Shown here one piece after another: positions 45,552-59,245 of a stretch of 64,000 nucleotides of DNA. The stretch comes from Physcia stellaris. Its lineage: Eukaryota > Ascomycota > Lecanoromycetes > Caliciales > Physciaceae. The notes under the pieces are model-generated. The model saw only the letters and a program-made list of their open reading frames with translations. It ran no database searches and was not told the DNA's origin. Position 1 is the first letter of the stretch; every line of letters starts with the position of its first letter. The position numbers were made by a program, and so were the translations under genes. The stretch spans positions 105,394-169,393 of the forward strand of contig JABSSW010000074.1 in assembly GCA_018902385.1 (NCBI GenBank), given 5' to 3'.

Positions 45552-46105
45552 AATTTAATCGTCGATTTTTTTTTGTTTGATTATTGTGCATGTCGTTGTT
45601 GAAAATGAACGTTTCGTTATTCGTTATTTTCGTTTGCAATTTTTCGCGTAATATATCGATATTTGTTTTCGTTCAAATTTTTGTAATTTTCGACGTGATC
45701 GTTCTTGTACGCAAATTGAATATCGTTTTAATTAAACGATAATTCGAATGATTGTTCATGTTTTCGTCGATATCAATTTCGATTATGTTGTTTCGAAACA
45801 ACGATATTGCGTATGTGAAATCGATCGTGTTTTCGTTCGTGTGTTTATTTCATGTAATTAATTCGATCGATATGATTTTTTTTAATTTATATTTTTTCAT
45901 CGTGATTATGAATTCGTATGCGTTCGCGTTTGTTTTCACATGTGATTTTTTCAATTGAAATAATGCAAATTAAAATTCTTTACAACGACGTGTTTTTCGT
46001 TGATTTTTTTTTGCATCGCGTTTTTAAAATTGAATATCGCGTTGAGATTTTCGCTGTTTTTGTATAAATTATACATGTTGTGAATGTTGATAATTTTGTC
46101 GTTCG
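45552..46105 (-). mobile_element. LINE endonuclease half, displaced by a nested Gypsy element
   Basis: Reading on the minus strand from 46105, an INIHNMY segment is followed by KHVVVKNFNLHYFN and a TGA. This matches the VVGDFNLHHP-W block of LINE AP-endonucleases, with the Trp turned into a stop at about 45951. Further down, decayed frames resemble the link between endonuclease and RT. The same strand, and the adjacency to both Gypsy-1 borders, suggest it is the upstream half of the LINE at 36700-39070. It is itself cut at 46106 by another LTR. Confidence 0.55.
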
Positions 46106-46348
46106 TGTTACGAACATGTTTGACAGATAAATCTAACAAATAGATAATTGATATGATAAATGATTAGACAAATATGTTTGAATCGAATTATGTTTTAATT
46201 CTTTGACGAAATTAACGTGATTTGAAACTTGACGTTCAACATTGTTTACAATTTCATCATTTTGTATTTATTTGTTTCTGAAAAGACTTATTGTTTTCGT
46301 CTAATTAATCAATAATACGTTTATTCAAACACGATTCATGATATTACA
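46106..46348 (+). repeat. LTR of Gypsy-2 family (copy A) with adjoining leader
   Basis: 243 bp beginning TGTTACGAACATGT and ending ATATTACA, matched by 56227-56468. Similarity between the two loci continues 3' through the leader to about 46806/56946, so both are 5' ends of plus-strand elements. After about 46806 copy A diverges into unrelated sequence, so it is truncated or interrupted. It abuts the LINE endonuclease remnant. Confidence 0.75.
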
Positions 46349-46960
46349 ATAAGTTTTTCAATTTTATCGCTCGTCGTGATACGCGAACGTTCAAAAATAA
46401 AATTTCAAATCGATCAAATTCTTTTGACGAAACAAACGACGAAAAATTTTTCTGACGAGACACTTGACGAAAATCGTGAAATAACAAATCGAATTTTCAC
46501 GCAAACGACGATAAAAAACGACAAAAAAACGAAAATTGATTCGATTAATTTTTTTTCTTTTTATTATTTTTCAATTTTTCATTTTCATTATGATTCGAAA
46601 TCATTTCGAAACAACTTTTTTCGAATCATTTATTTCGATGAAACAACGTTTCAAAACGTTACGTTTCAATATTTTGAATCGTATTTTCAATGAAATCAAA
46701 TGACAATTTTTCGACGAAAATTTCGTCAGCAATTTAAACGTCGTCGATTTGTTTCAACGATCGAATTCAAAAAGTGAAAAATAATGAAATCATTCATTTT
46801 CTGAATATTTGTAATGAGACGAAGTCGATCAAACGAACGCTAAAACGTTGTGAATCTAATTGTCGCATTTCGTTTATATACTCGAAGTTTCAAACTTCTT
46901 TCTGTTTTTTAACAATTAATTCTATTATGTGTTTAAATTTATTCGAAATCAATTAATTTA
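46349..46960 (+). other. Gypsy-2 leader (copy A) and a less mutated patch
   Basis: 46349-46806 matches 56469-56946. The following 150 bases (46806-46960) keep clearly more CpT and ApG words (for example AAACTTCTTTCTG) than the surrounding block. This suggests unique or late-arriving sequence that escaped the mutation process. No gene is visible in it. Confidence 0.5.
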
Positions 46961-49900
46961 TTATTCGACATTCTAATCACGCAATTTACATTTTTACAGT
47001 TTTAATTGCTTTACATCAAAAATTGCTCGATTAAAAATGTTCAATTCAACAAATGCGTTTCGTCGTCGCGAAACTCGTTCGCAAATTCGTGATCGTGCGA
47101 TCGTAAAATTGCATCACAATCAAACATCATTTCATCAAACAATTTTTTTTATGCTTTTTTTTTATCAATCGAAATTGATTGTTTGATGATTCAATTTGAA
47201 AATTTGATAAAAACAATGATTTTTCGATTTTGATAATGTCGACGTTTCAATAAAACATTTCAATTTTCGAATTTCTGATTTCAAATGTTGATCAATTTTT
47301 CAATTCAACATTTGTTATAATTCTAGTCAAAATGAGACACAACGAAAAAATGATTTTGTTTCGTTGTCGTAAAATAACGATGTCGTTGTGTTTGATTTTG
47401 TTTCGATTCAAACGTGATTTTCAAACAAATGAAAATGCGTATCAAAATGTTGAAATTTGAATCAAAATTCAATGATTTTAAAATATTTTGATCAAAAAAA
47501 ACGAAACGTGATCGAAATCGTCGTCGTCGTCGCAACAACGATCGATCAATATGAAAATTCGTTTTCGCATATCAAAAAAACGAATCGCACGATCAAAAAT
47601 TTCAAACACGCAAAAATGTGAAAATTGAAACAATTTGAAAAGTTGATTGCGTGATTGCGAAAAAAATATATCGTTTTCAAATTTTCAAACAAAAAAATGA
47701 AAACATTTGATCGACGTCGTTTTTGATAACGACGTAAAAAAAAAATCAATGACGTAATTATGTTGATGTTGTTTTGAAAAACAAACATGAAAACAATATA
47801 AAAATTTTTGTTGACGTTGTTTTTCAATTCGATAATTCGTATCATGAAACGATTATTTTTGAAAATGTCGAACAATTGTTTCGACGAACATTTGCGTTTC
47901 GATATTTAGTTAAATTTGTGAAACAAATTTGAAACGTCACGTTTCGAACGAGAAACGACAAAAAAAATTGTTGATCAAAATTCATGATTTTTCATTCGCA
48001 TCAAGTGTGTAAAAATATTCAAAATCATCGAAAATCGATTTTTATTTCGAAAAATTAATCGTCAATTTTTGATTGCGAAGCATTGTTCGTTGACGATGAT
48101 ATTTTAAATAAATCGTCGAACAAAAAAGCAAAACAAAATAGTGAAAATGATCAAAAAAATCACGAAAATGACAATGACGATGACAAAAATTGTCAAAAAA
48201 ATTTCGCGTAACAGATTTGTTGAGTTTGACAACGGAAAAAAAAAATCAAAATCAATTTTGAAAAAAATCGCAACAAAATCGAAAAAAAAAAAAAAAAAAA
48301 AATCGAATTTTCAAAATCAAAATTTCGCATTTTCAAAATTTTATTTGTTGAAAATTTATCGACAAATCGAATCATATAACAAATGATTTTGCGTGCGAGA
48401 AATATAAAAATTCAAAAAAAAAATCAAAATCAAAATCAATCGTCGAAAAAAAAACGAATTTGATGTTTGTCGTTGAAACATTGAAAATAAATTTAAAACG
48501 AAATATTCAATTTCGTGTTTTGATAATCACGTTATCAATCAAAACATTTTTGTTACGCAAACAGAAAATAAACGACAATTATTTGTTTGATTGATTTTGA
48601 TGTCGAGACGAATTTTATATCACAAATTTTTGTCAAACAAAAATTGTTTGAATTCAAAAAAATTGTTAAACAACATGTAAAAGATTGTTGACGATCATTT
48701 GATTCAAATGTTAAAATTATGAAAACGTGCATATCATGACACGAAATAATGAAAAACATGTAAAAAAACAAAATGTTGATTTTTGAAGCGATTGACATTG
48801 CGTGAATACGACATGATTTTTGAATATTCATGATTGAATGTTGTCGATTTTGACATTCGTTAACAAAATCGTCGCTGATTATATCGTGATGATGATTAAA
48901 AAATTCAAACAAATTTCAATCGATTTTGTTTTGCGAAAAAATTCATTGAAAACTTCATTCATTTCGTTGATTGTCAAAATCGTTTTTTTTTGTTTAATTT
49001 TCTTGAACAATCAGATATCGATAATTTTTCGAAAAAAAAAACAATTTCGTATCAAATGATTGAAATTTTCACAACGATAACAATTTTTATCGATGTCATT
49101 TTTATCATAAAAATTTTCATGATCATTTTGATCGACGACGAAATAATTTTTTTTTGACGTTGAACATGTTATCACGAATTACGATTTTGACAATTGATGT
49201 TTTGAAAATAATTCGTGAAATATTTTTAAATGTCGAATTTTCGAAACGTTTTCAAAAAAATGTAATTTTTGATTCATTTTTTCAATCAATTTTTTTTAAA
49301 TTTTCGATTGTTTCGAATCGATCGTTATTAACAATGATTCGCTGTAATTTTTGAATTTTTCGCGAAATTCATCGATCAAATTTTGTTTTGAATAATGAAA
49401 CAATTGATTGAACAACAACAAAAAATTCGAAAAAAATTTCGAAAACGTTGATTGATACGCATCGATCAAAAAATTTTGAACTTATTGCGTATGTTTGTTT
49501 TTTGTTTTTTTTCAACATAAATCAAAAATCAAAACATCAAAAATCATTTGAAAATTTTTGAAATAAACAATGTCGATTTTACGTCGAACGAAAAAATGTT
49601 CGCGAATTTTGTTTTCGATTCAATTGATTTTTATTTTTGTCGTTATTTTGATATATTCGTCGACGAAATGATCAACATTAACAATTGAATTTGTTTTTGA
49701 TCAATTGCTTTCAAATTTCGAAAAAGATTTGAAATGTTTTTTGAATTTGAAAAAAAAAATTTTGACATTTTTATTTTTTTTATCGATGAAAGTGTCGAAA
49801 TTGAAAATTGACGTTGTTGTGATTTTTAAAAAATTTATCTCGTTTTGCAATTTTATATTACGATTGATCAATTTAACATTTTCGTTTTTAAATTTGTTAT

Positions 49901-51180
49901 CATTTTGAAAAATAAACGTTGTTGCAAAATTCATTCGAAAAATATTTATTTCGTCACGTAACGTTTGATTATTTTTTTTGAATTTTTCATTTTCAATTTG
50001 ATAAAAATTTATCGACGTTGAATTGATTTATATTTTTATTTTCTCGTCGAAATAAATTGACAATTTCTCGATTGTGTTTCTTGTTTTTTTTTTTTCGATT
50101 TTTCGAAATTTTTGATCAACGAATTATAATTTTTCGTGAGCGTTTCAATTTCAAACAATTTGAATTTTCGCGTCACGATCGATTTTCAATTGATTCAGCA
50201 TTTTTGTAATATCGTGAAATTTTTTTTGCGAATTTATAAAATGAAATTGTTCGACGATACAAATGTTTATCGCATGTTTTTTCGTTCGAATTGTAATTTG
50301 CGTTTTTCGAAAAATCGTAATTTAAAAAAAATGTTTTTTATCAATTTGAATGAATCGACGATAATTTGATCATTTTTCGAAAAAAATGCTAATTGTTGAA
50401 TTTGTTTAAAAATTTTGCGTTTAAATTTAAGAAAAATAATCACAAAAAAATGTTGATAAAAATAGACACGATTGAAACTTTAATGCAAAAAAAAAAATTC
50501 GTTTCAATGAATTCGACAATAAATATTCAAAAATAGTCGTGTTTTAAAAATTTGATCGTGAAAAACAACGAAAACAATTTTAAGTTAGCGTTATTTTCGA
50601 TCGAAATAATCAAATTTTACGATTTTGATAAATAATTTCTGATAAAACGATGAATGAAAATTTTCGATTTATCGTATAAATGTTTTTGATTGATAATTTG
50701 ACGATTATTTTTCAATTCGTTTTTCGATATATTCGATTTGAAACATCGACTTTCGCGATAAACATTTTTTGAAAATTATTTTTACAAATTAGAGCGAGTT
50801 AAATTTTCTGTTTCGAAAAATTGATTCGATGAAAAAACGAAAATTTTTCAAAACAATTTGACTTTGAAAATGACGTTTTAGTTTTTGATTTTGAGATTTT
50901 GTTTTACAAAAATTGTCGTATTTCGAACAGTTGAAAAAAATGAATCGATTTAAAAATAATTGAAATTTCAACATGTTGAATTAATACATTTACACGAGAA
51001 TTTCTAAGTGAAAAGCAAAACATGAAAATTTTAAATTTTATTAAAAGTTAAATCAATTGAATTGTCAAAAAAATTCGATTTAACATTTTTGATAAAATCG
51101 TCGTTTTTTTTTAATTTTCAAATTTGAATTTGCAAAATTTCGTCACAAGAAACGATCGTTTTTTTTTTACGAAAAATGTT
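46961..51180. other. Unassigned AT-rich mutated DNA
   Basis: No domain recognised. Frames are short, K/N/F/I-rich and composition-driven. Lysine runs from A-tracts (48240-48300) resemble gag or nucleic-acid binding remnants but prove nothing. Confidence 0.4.
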
Positions 51181-51189
51181 AAAATCAAA

Positions 51190-51490
51190 TGAATTTCGAC
51201 GTTTTACGTTTCAACGTCAACGTCAAAAATTTCGTATCAAACGTTATTCAAGAATTTTTGAAATGAAATTTTTTTCGAATCATTCAAAATATTTTTTACA
51301 ATAAAAATCAAAATATCGACAATAGATTTATTCAAACGTCGAAAATTTTTTTTTTTTTATTTTTCGTTTATCATAAAAAATTATTTTAAAAAAAGTTTCG
51401 TTAAATTCGTTGATATAATATTTTTCGAATAAAAATCGACATCGAAATAACGAAAAATGCGTTATTTGAATGACAATTTTAAACGATAAA
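51190..51490 (+). mobile_element. Decayed Gypsy-1-like integrase C-terminal fragment
   Basis: Nucleotide similarity to Gypsy-1 at about 44045-44330: the shared word GTCAACGTCAACGTCAAAAAT, then TCGTATCAAACG, TGAAATGAAA, ATTCAAA and a long A-run before TTTCGTTAAA, in the same order. Many small deletions relative to Gypsy-1 show it is an older copy. The rest of the element was not recognisable. Confidence 0.55.
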
Positions 51491-52541
51491 TTTGCGTGTC
51501 GAAACGTTTTAATTTCAAAAATTTTATTTGTCGAACAATTTTTTTACAAAAAAGATCAAATTTGTTTTAAATTTTTGATCGAATAAATCAAATTTTGTTT
51601 TTTACATTGTATGAAAAAATTCGAAAAATGTTTTTTTGTTGAATTTTGTTTGCGTTTCATTACATTTTGAAAATTTTTTTGTAATTTTTTCGTTTATCGA
51701 AAAATTTTGAAATTTTTACGAATCGTCGAAACGTTTTGTTGAACAAAATCGAATTTGAAATTTTTCACGAAATGTATTCGAACAAAATTTCAAACGAAAT
51801 TAATTCAATAAAATTTACGCAATTGTGCATACGAAAAATTATTAACGTGTCAACGAAATTTTCAAAAATTGTTTTGTTTGTGATTGCAAAAACATCGCAA
51901 ATAATATTTAAAAATAAAAATTTTGTTTTTTTGTTTGATCATTTGTTTGTAAATAAAAAACGATATTAAATTTGCGTTTAATTTTCGTTTAATAACACAA
52001 TGTTGATCAAAAATTGTTTGAAAACAAAAAAAAAATTCAAAAACGATTTGAAATTATTTTTTCGACAAATTATATTTCAAAAAATTGTCGTCGAAAAAAT
52101 TGTACAAATCACAATTTCGATTTTTGAAAAAAACGAAACGTAAATCGTCATTTTGATATATCGATTTATTATTATTCAAAATCGAATTTTAAATTTTTTT
52201 AACGTCAAATTTATTGAATAAAAATTTTTCGATCATAAAATCACGATAATTTTTTCACGATTTTGTCGAAATCGACAATTTCGACAATTTTTCAAAAAAA
52301 ATATACAATAGAATTTTTTTTTTTGACAAAAAAATCGAAAAAAATTTTTTGATATATTTTTCAAAAATTTTTTAAAAATACATTAAAAATTAAAATTTTC
52401 GTTGAAAATAAATCAACGATTTTTTAAATTTCGAAATGTTTCGCAAATGAATCGTCAAACAACGTCGCAAAATTTCGATTTTTAAATTTGTTTCATTTGA
52501 TACATATACAACATGTCAATATCGTAAAATATTGTTCGAAT

Positions 52542-54498
52542 TTAACGTTCAATTTTTAAATTTTTTTTTATTCGTATAACGCGCGACGTTTTACGAAAAT
52601 AATCGAACATTTGCAATTTTTCAATTTTTAAAAAAATTTTTGAAATGAATTTTCGTACGAATTTTTTTGTCACACGTTTTAACAATTTTTTTCGACGCAT
52701 TGTTTGACAATATCGCGACAATTTCGTTTTGAAAAAAAATTTTTTTGAAAATTTTTCGTCAAAATTTTTTTCGCATTGTTTCGATAATGTTGAAAACGCG
52801 ATATTCGATAAATTGCGTTGTTTCGAAATTTGTTTTGCAATGTAAACAAACAAATTAATTTTTTGTTTTCGAATTTTTTCGTAATTTGAACGTCGAAATG
52901 ATTCGTTTGTCGAATTAAAAAAATTTTCATTTTTGTATTTGATTTCGAAATCATATTGATTTAACAATCGTTTCATTTGATTTGTCGTTTGTTCAAAAAC
53001 GTAATAAACATGAAATATTTAAATTGTTATAATTGTGTTACGATGATCGTAAATTGATTATTTTTTAAATCAACAACGTTATTTTTGAAATTTTTAACGA
53101 TACGAAATAAAATTTGAAAAATCATACGTTGAAATATTTGATTTCGACGAAAATATAATTTTTTTGAATAAAAACGACGAATTGTTGTTTGCAAATTTCG
53201 ATTATAAATTTTTAAACGTTTCGAAATCATTTTTGCGATAACGCAATATTGTCGAAATTCGTTTTTCGATGTTGTTGATTATTTTTTCGAAATTTATTAA
53301 TTATTTTTGAATAAAAAATCGTGAAAAAATTACATTTTTTCGAAAATTTTGTTTCAAAAAATTTTCATCGATTTGTTTTTCGTTTTTGAAAATTTTTCAA
53401 AATTGAAAAATGAACGCGACACGAAAACGTATTTTACGAAAATTTTCGTTGTGATTTCAAAAAATTTGTTTTCGTTTTTGTTCAAAAATCGATAATGATT
53501 TTTTTGTTTTTCGATTATTATGCAAATATTTTTTTATAATCGATGATAATTTCAAAAATTTCGATGAAATTTTCGATATATCGATTTAAAATTGCGAAAA
53601 AAAATATAATCAAAAAAACGTTTAAAAATCGTTTTTGACGATGTTTTTTTTTGTTCGAAAATTTTAAATTAAAATCGTGACAATTACGTACGTATCAACG
53701 AACGATTTTGTATTGAATCAATAATTCACGACATAAAAAATTTTTTCATGCGATTAAATTCAAAAAATTTAACGTTAAAAATTCATGAATTTTTTTTGAA
53801 AAAAATTAACGATTAAAAAAATATCATCGTGAGCATCGAAATCGATTTTTGTAATATAAAATATCGTTTTTTTTAACAATACGTAAATACGCGATTTTTC
53901 ACGAAAATGAAATTTTGATTGAACGTTTCACGATATATTTTGCAATCATCGTTTGTTTTGTTAACGACGAAAATTCGTTCGTAAATTGATTCGTCAAATT
54001 TTCGATAACAAAATTTCGAATCATTTTTTTTGAAATAAAAAATATTTGTTTTTATATTGATGTTTCGTTATTATCGAAAATTTTGAATTCGACATACGAA
54101 TTAAAATGTCGATTTTGACGTTTTGAATTTCAAATTGAAATTGAATGAATGTTAAATTTTGATAAAATTTTTCAACAAATTTGACGAAAAATATTTTTTT
54201 GAAATTTCGAAAATTTTCAAATTTTCGACATTAAATCAATGAAAATTTTAATGTTTTTCAATGTTTTCGAATTTCGAACGTCAATGTTTCAAACAACGAA
54301 TCATAATCATATTTTTTTGTTATAAATTTCGTAATTGTATTCGATTGAAATCATTTTCGATTGTAAAAAACAACAAAATGTAAAAATTTTTTCGTCATCG
54401 ATTTTATATTGCAAAATTATTTTCGACAAAAATATCAACGAAAATAATTTAAAAAATCGATTTTTAAAATGATTTTTTGATTTTATCGTAAATGACAA
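52542..54498 (-). mobile_element. Minus-strand Gypsy fragment (RNase H), interrupted
   Basis: At 54498-54307 the frame ends MISIEYNYEIYNKKI, the conserved end of the Gypsy RNase H domain (compare 60,410-60,460). At 52976-52542 another frame has NQYDFEIKYKNEN followed by FRRSNYEKI, the segment that normally follows within about 60 codons. Here they are about 1.3 kb apart, so one or more insertions probably separate them, or they come from two elements. Confidence 0.5.
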
Positions 54499-56226
54499 AA
54501 TATGAAAATTTCGATCGAATCGTTTTTTTTGAATAAATTTAAATTTTTTTTTGTTTTCGTAATTTATTCGAATTTTACGAATTTTTTGATTATTCGAATG
54601 AAAATTTTAATTTTTTTCGAAAAATCACGAATGAAACGTCGATAAAAATTAACGAAATTCACGAAAATTTGTTTTTTTTTGAAATTCATAAATCGTGTTC
54701 AATTAACGATAATTTGTATTTTTTTTGAATTCATGAACGAAAAAATTCATCGAAAATATAAAGTTTAAAAAAATCATTTTTTTAAAAAAAAAAAAATTTG
54801 CATTTTTCAATATTCATTTGTAAATCAATTTTTTTGAATTTTTTCAATATTGTTTGAACGTAATATATTTTTTTTAATTTGTTGTAAATGAATATTCATT
54901 CAAATAAATTTGACAAAATTCGTTCAAAAAATTGAACAAAAAATCAAAAAAAATGTAATTTGAAAATTGAAATTTTTTTGAAAAATTGATTAATTCAAAA
55001 AATAATATTCGATATTTATACGATTTGAAAAAATGACGAACGTGATAAATTTTTCATTTTTTTTTTATTTATTCGAAATTTATTGAAAAATTTTGATATG
55101 ATATTCAATTTGATCAAATATTTGCAATTTTGAATTTTGATCAAAATTTTTTCGATCGAAAAAAATAAAATATCGATTACGTTTTTTCGTGATATGATTA
55201 AATCGACGATAATTCACACACAAACGTAATTAATTATTGAATTTAATCGCAAATAAAACAAATAAAATATATATCGTTTAATTAAATACGATAAATTTTT
55301 TTGCAAATTTTTTTTTAAATTTTTTTTAAATTTTTTAAATTTAAATTCGAATAAAAAATACATTCGATTGCGAAATAAAAAATTGTTATCGTTTCAAAAT
55401 TCAATTTTATGATCGTATAATTTATGAAAAAATAATTTGATAATTTTTTGAAAATTGAATATTTTTGATAAAAAATAAAAATATTTTGACATTTTTTATT
55501 ATGATGCGTTCGAATATCGATTTAATTTATTCATATTTCAAAAAAATTTTAATTATGACGATAATTTTCAACAATTCAAAATTCGTTTGTAATGTTTTGA
55601 ACGCGAAATCGATTTGATTAATCGTAATGAAAAAAACATTGAATTTTTTGTTTTCGATTTTTGACATCGATCAACAAAAAAATTACATTAATCATTGCGA
55701 TATTCATCGAATCGTTAAAATTCAATTTTGAAAACAACGTAAATTTTGATCGTTGTTTTTTCGTTTTTTATCGTTTATTGCGTTAATTTTTCAGTTTTTT
55801 TTTGACGAATGTCGTTTTCGTAATCGTCGTAATATCAATTTTTGAATTATTTGATTGATTGTTGACAATTTGTCGTCGTTATCGATTTTTGAATGAATTG
55901 AACATTCGAAACATTTCGAATCGAATACATCAAATTCGTTTTCAATAAAAAAAATGATTTGATTTTGAAACGTGATAAAATAATATATCGAAATTTAAAT
56001 TTGTTATGTGTTTTGTAACGTTTTTTTCGATAATTTTGTATCGCGACGTTAATTAAATACATTTTATCGACGATTTGATTTGAAAATTTTTAAACGACGA
56101 ATTTGCATCGTTTGATTGAATATGTTGTCGTAATCGATTCATTAATTTGAACGATTTAAAAATCAATTTATTGTAAATTATGTTCAATATAATTTCATGT
56201 TTGTTGTCATTTTTCAAAAATATTCA
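54499..56226. other. Unassigned AT-rich mutated DNA
   Basis: No recognisable domain on either strand. It would be the place for the RT of the minus-strand Gypsy fragment, but I could not align any RT block. Confidence 0.35.
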
Positions 56227-56468
56227 TGTTACGAGCATGTCTGACAAATAAATCTAACAAATAGATAATTGATATGATAAATGATTGAACAAATATGTCT
56301 AAATCGAATTATGTTTTAATTTTTTGACGAAATTAACGTGAATTGAAACTTGACGCTCGCACATTGTTTACAATTTTATCATTTTGTATTTATTTGTTTT
56401 TGCAAATTTATTGTTTTCGTTTAGCTAATCAATAATACGTTTATTCAAACACGATTCATGATATTACA
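56227..56468 (+). repeat. 5' LTR of Gypsy-2 (copy B)
   Basis: 242 bp, TGTTACGAGCATGT...ATATTACA, matched by 46106-46348 in direct orientation. Its differences from copy A are mostly transitions. Confidence 0.75.
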
Positions 56469-57040
56469 ATAAATTTTCAATTTTTATCGCTCGTCGTGAT
56501 ACGCAAACGTTCAAAAATAAAATTTCAAATCGATTAAGTTTTTTTTACGAGATAAACGACGAAAAAACTCTGTTGATCAAACAAACGATCAAAAAATTCT
56601 TTTAACGAAACATCAAACGAAAATCGTGAAATAACAAATCGAATTTTCACGCAATCGACGATAAAAAACGAAAATTGACTCGATTAATTTCTTTTTTTTT
56701 TATTATTTTCAATTTTTCATTTTCAGTTATGATTCGAAATCATCACGAAACAATTTTTTTCGAATTTTCTATTTCGATGAAATAACGTTTCAAAACGTTA
56801 CGTTTCAACGTGAATCGTATGTTGCATGAAATTAACGACAATTTTTTCGACGAGAATTTCGTTGATCAATTCAAACGTCGTCGATTTATATCAACGATCG
56901 AATTCATAAAAATGAAAAATAATGAAATTATTCATTTTTTGAATATCGTCATCATCAATCAATTGAAATGATAAATCAATCATAAAATCGTCGATTTTTT
57001 AAAAAAAATTGATCGATTACGCATCGATCGTGACAATTAT

Positions 57041-58100
57041 TTGAACGCTTTAATTGAATATCAAAATTTGTACAATATTGTCAACGTCGATCGTGACGAT
57101 TTGATCAATACGAATGTCGAATTAAATAAAATTCGTCGAAAATTGAATATTTTGAAAAACGAATACGAAAAACAACGTGATTTATTTCTGATCAAACAAA
57201 AAAATTACATTTTTTTGAAAAAAAAATCACGACGTTTTGTTGATCAAGATTCGCGATCGTGCACGAAATCTTGACGTCGACGATAAAAAAAACGACGATA
57301 AAATTAACGTAATTAATTTTTTTAAAAAAAAACAAACGACGTTTCAAAACACATTCAAATTTTTTTAAATTTATCGATCAAGTGAAATTTATTTAACGTG
57401 TTTAAAAAACAAAAATACACGATAAAATGACGATCAATATTGATCATTACGACACGAACATGATCGCAATCATTATTGTAATTGATTAAATTGAAAATAA
57501 TGTCGATAATCACATACAATCGATTCGTGATATTGATATGAATTATTTCAAAATTTGACATATGATGTTGAAATTTTTAAACATTATTTACGAAAATTTT
57601 GATTTCAAACGCAATATGCGTAATCAATTTCGAACATTGATCATGAATATTCAAAATTTTCAATTTTTTTATTTCATCTTTTTTCGTTTTAACAATTCAA
57701 TTGATTATAACGAAATCATCAAAATCGAAAAATTGATAAACAAAATTTTTTGAAATTTGAAAAAAACGATGAATGTATATTCACGTGAATTTATTACGTT
57801 CGATGAAATTCGAATCATTTTGCAACAAATATATAATCGACAATCGAATTTTCGAGAAAAAAAAATCGCGACACGTCAATAACGTTTTGAATTGTTTCAA
57901 TTCAAATCAATTTTTGTCGTTTCGATTTCGATGTTTTTTACGAAATTTGTCATTTCGATTTTTTTCGTGAAATTTACAATTCATTTTCATTTCAACGTTG
58001 AAATCAAAATTCGTGATTCGATAATCGACAAATTAATCGTCACGAACAAATGTTTCATATGTGATGAAATCGATTATGTTTGAAAAAAATGTTCGAACGT
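57041..58100 (+). pseudogene. Gypsy-2 gag remnant
   Basis: The first frame (57041-57274) is helical/coiled (NVELNKIRRKLNILKNEYEK), as in Gag N-termini. Near 58050-58100 CFICDEIDYV, a TGA, then KKC gives a CCHC knuckle (CX2CX4HX4C) with His changed to Tyr. It sits directly before the protease frame. Confidence 0.6.
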
Positions 58101-58219
58101 TCACAAACATCAAAAACGTCATTGACACAAAATGCAAATGTTTTATATAAATTTGATTGACGAATCGAGCGATTTTGAATCGAAAAATTAACAATTCACA
58201 TCAAAAACGCGATTGATGA

Positions 58220-58700
58220 ATGTTTAAAAAATTTTTTATTCACGATGATAATATGTTTGATTTTTTCATCAAACGATTTTTAATCATCAATTGTACGTTA
58301 TCATTCAACGATAATAAACATAAATTAAAAGTTTTAATAAATATTGATGCAATTGATTATGCATTCATTGATAAAAAAATCGCGCAATTTGTATGCAACA
58401 TGTTGAACATGAAATTTGTATTTTTATTGAAATCGAAATCATTGATTGAATTCGACGATCGTCAAATTTTTTCAATAATTCACGTCATATATTTTAAATT
58501 AACGATAAAGTTGCATTTCGAATTGATCGTTTTTTTGTTAATTATCGATTTGAATAATCATTCGATAATTTTAAAAAAATCGTGAATAAACAAACATGAA
58601 ATCATATTGAACATGATTTACGATAAATTGATTTTCAAATCGTTTAAATGCAATTATCATGACAATATATTCAATCAAATTGTTCAAATTCGACGTTTGA
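58220..58700 (+). pseudogene. Gypsy-2 aspartic protease remnant
   Basis: KVLINIDAIDYAFIDKKIAQ aligns with the retropepsin active-site loop (A-L-V-D-S-G-A-T-x-x-A-F-I-D). Asp-Ser-Gly has become Asn-Ile-Asp, so it is catalytically dead. ELIVFLLIIDLNNHSIIL follows, as in the strand before the flap partner (H-x-I-I-L-G). Confidence 0.65.
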
Positions 58701-59245
58701 AAATTTTCAAATCAAATCGTCGATGAATTGTATTTAATTGACGTCGTGATATCGTATTATCGCAAAAAAACAATTCGAAACATATAACAATAATAAAATT
58801 TCGATATATTATTTTATTTCGATTCAAAATCAAATTTTTATTTTTTACAATTGAAAACGAGTCAAATATATTCGATTCGAAATGTTTCGAATATTTAATT
58901 TCTTCGAACGTCGATGACGATGACGAATCGTCAATTATCGAATCAAATAATTCAAAAATTGATATCACGACGATTACGAAAACGACATTCGTCAAATTTT
59001 TTTTTAAAAAAACAACGTAATAAACGTTGAAAAATCAAAAAACAACAATTCGAATTTTTTTCATTTTCGAGATTGAATTCAAACGATTCAATAAATATCG
59101 CGATAATTGATACAATATTTTTTTGTTTGTTCGTCGATTTCAAAAATCGAAAACAAAAAATACAATTTTTTTTTATTACGATCAATCAAATCGATGTCGC
59201 GTTCAAAACATTGCGAACGAATTTTGAATTGTTGAAATTGTTGTC

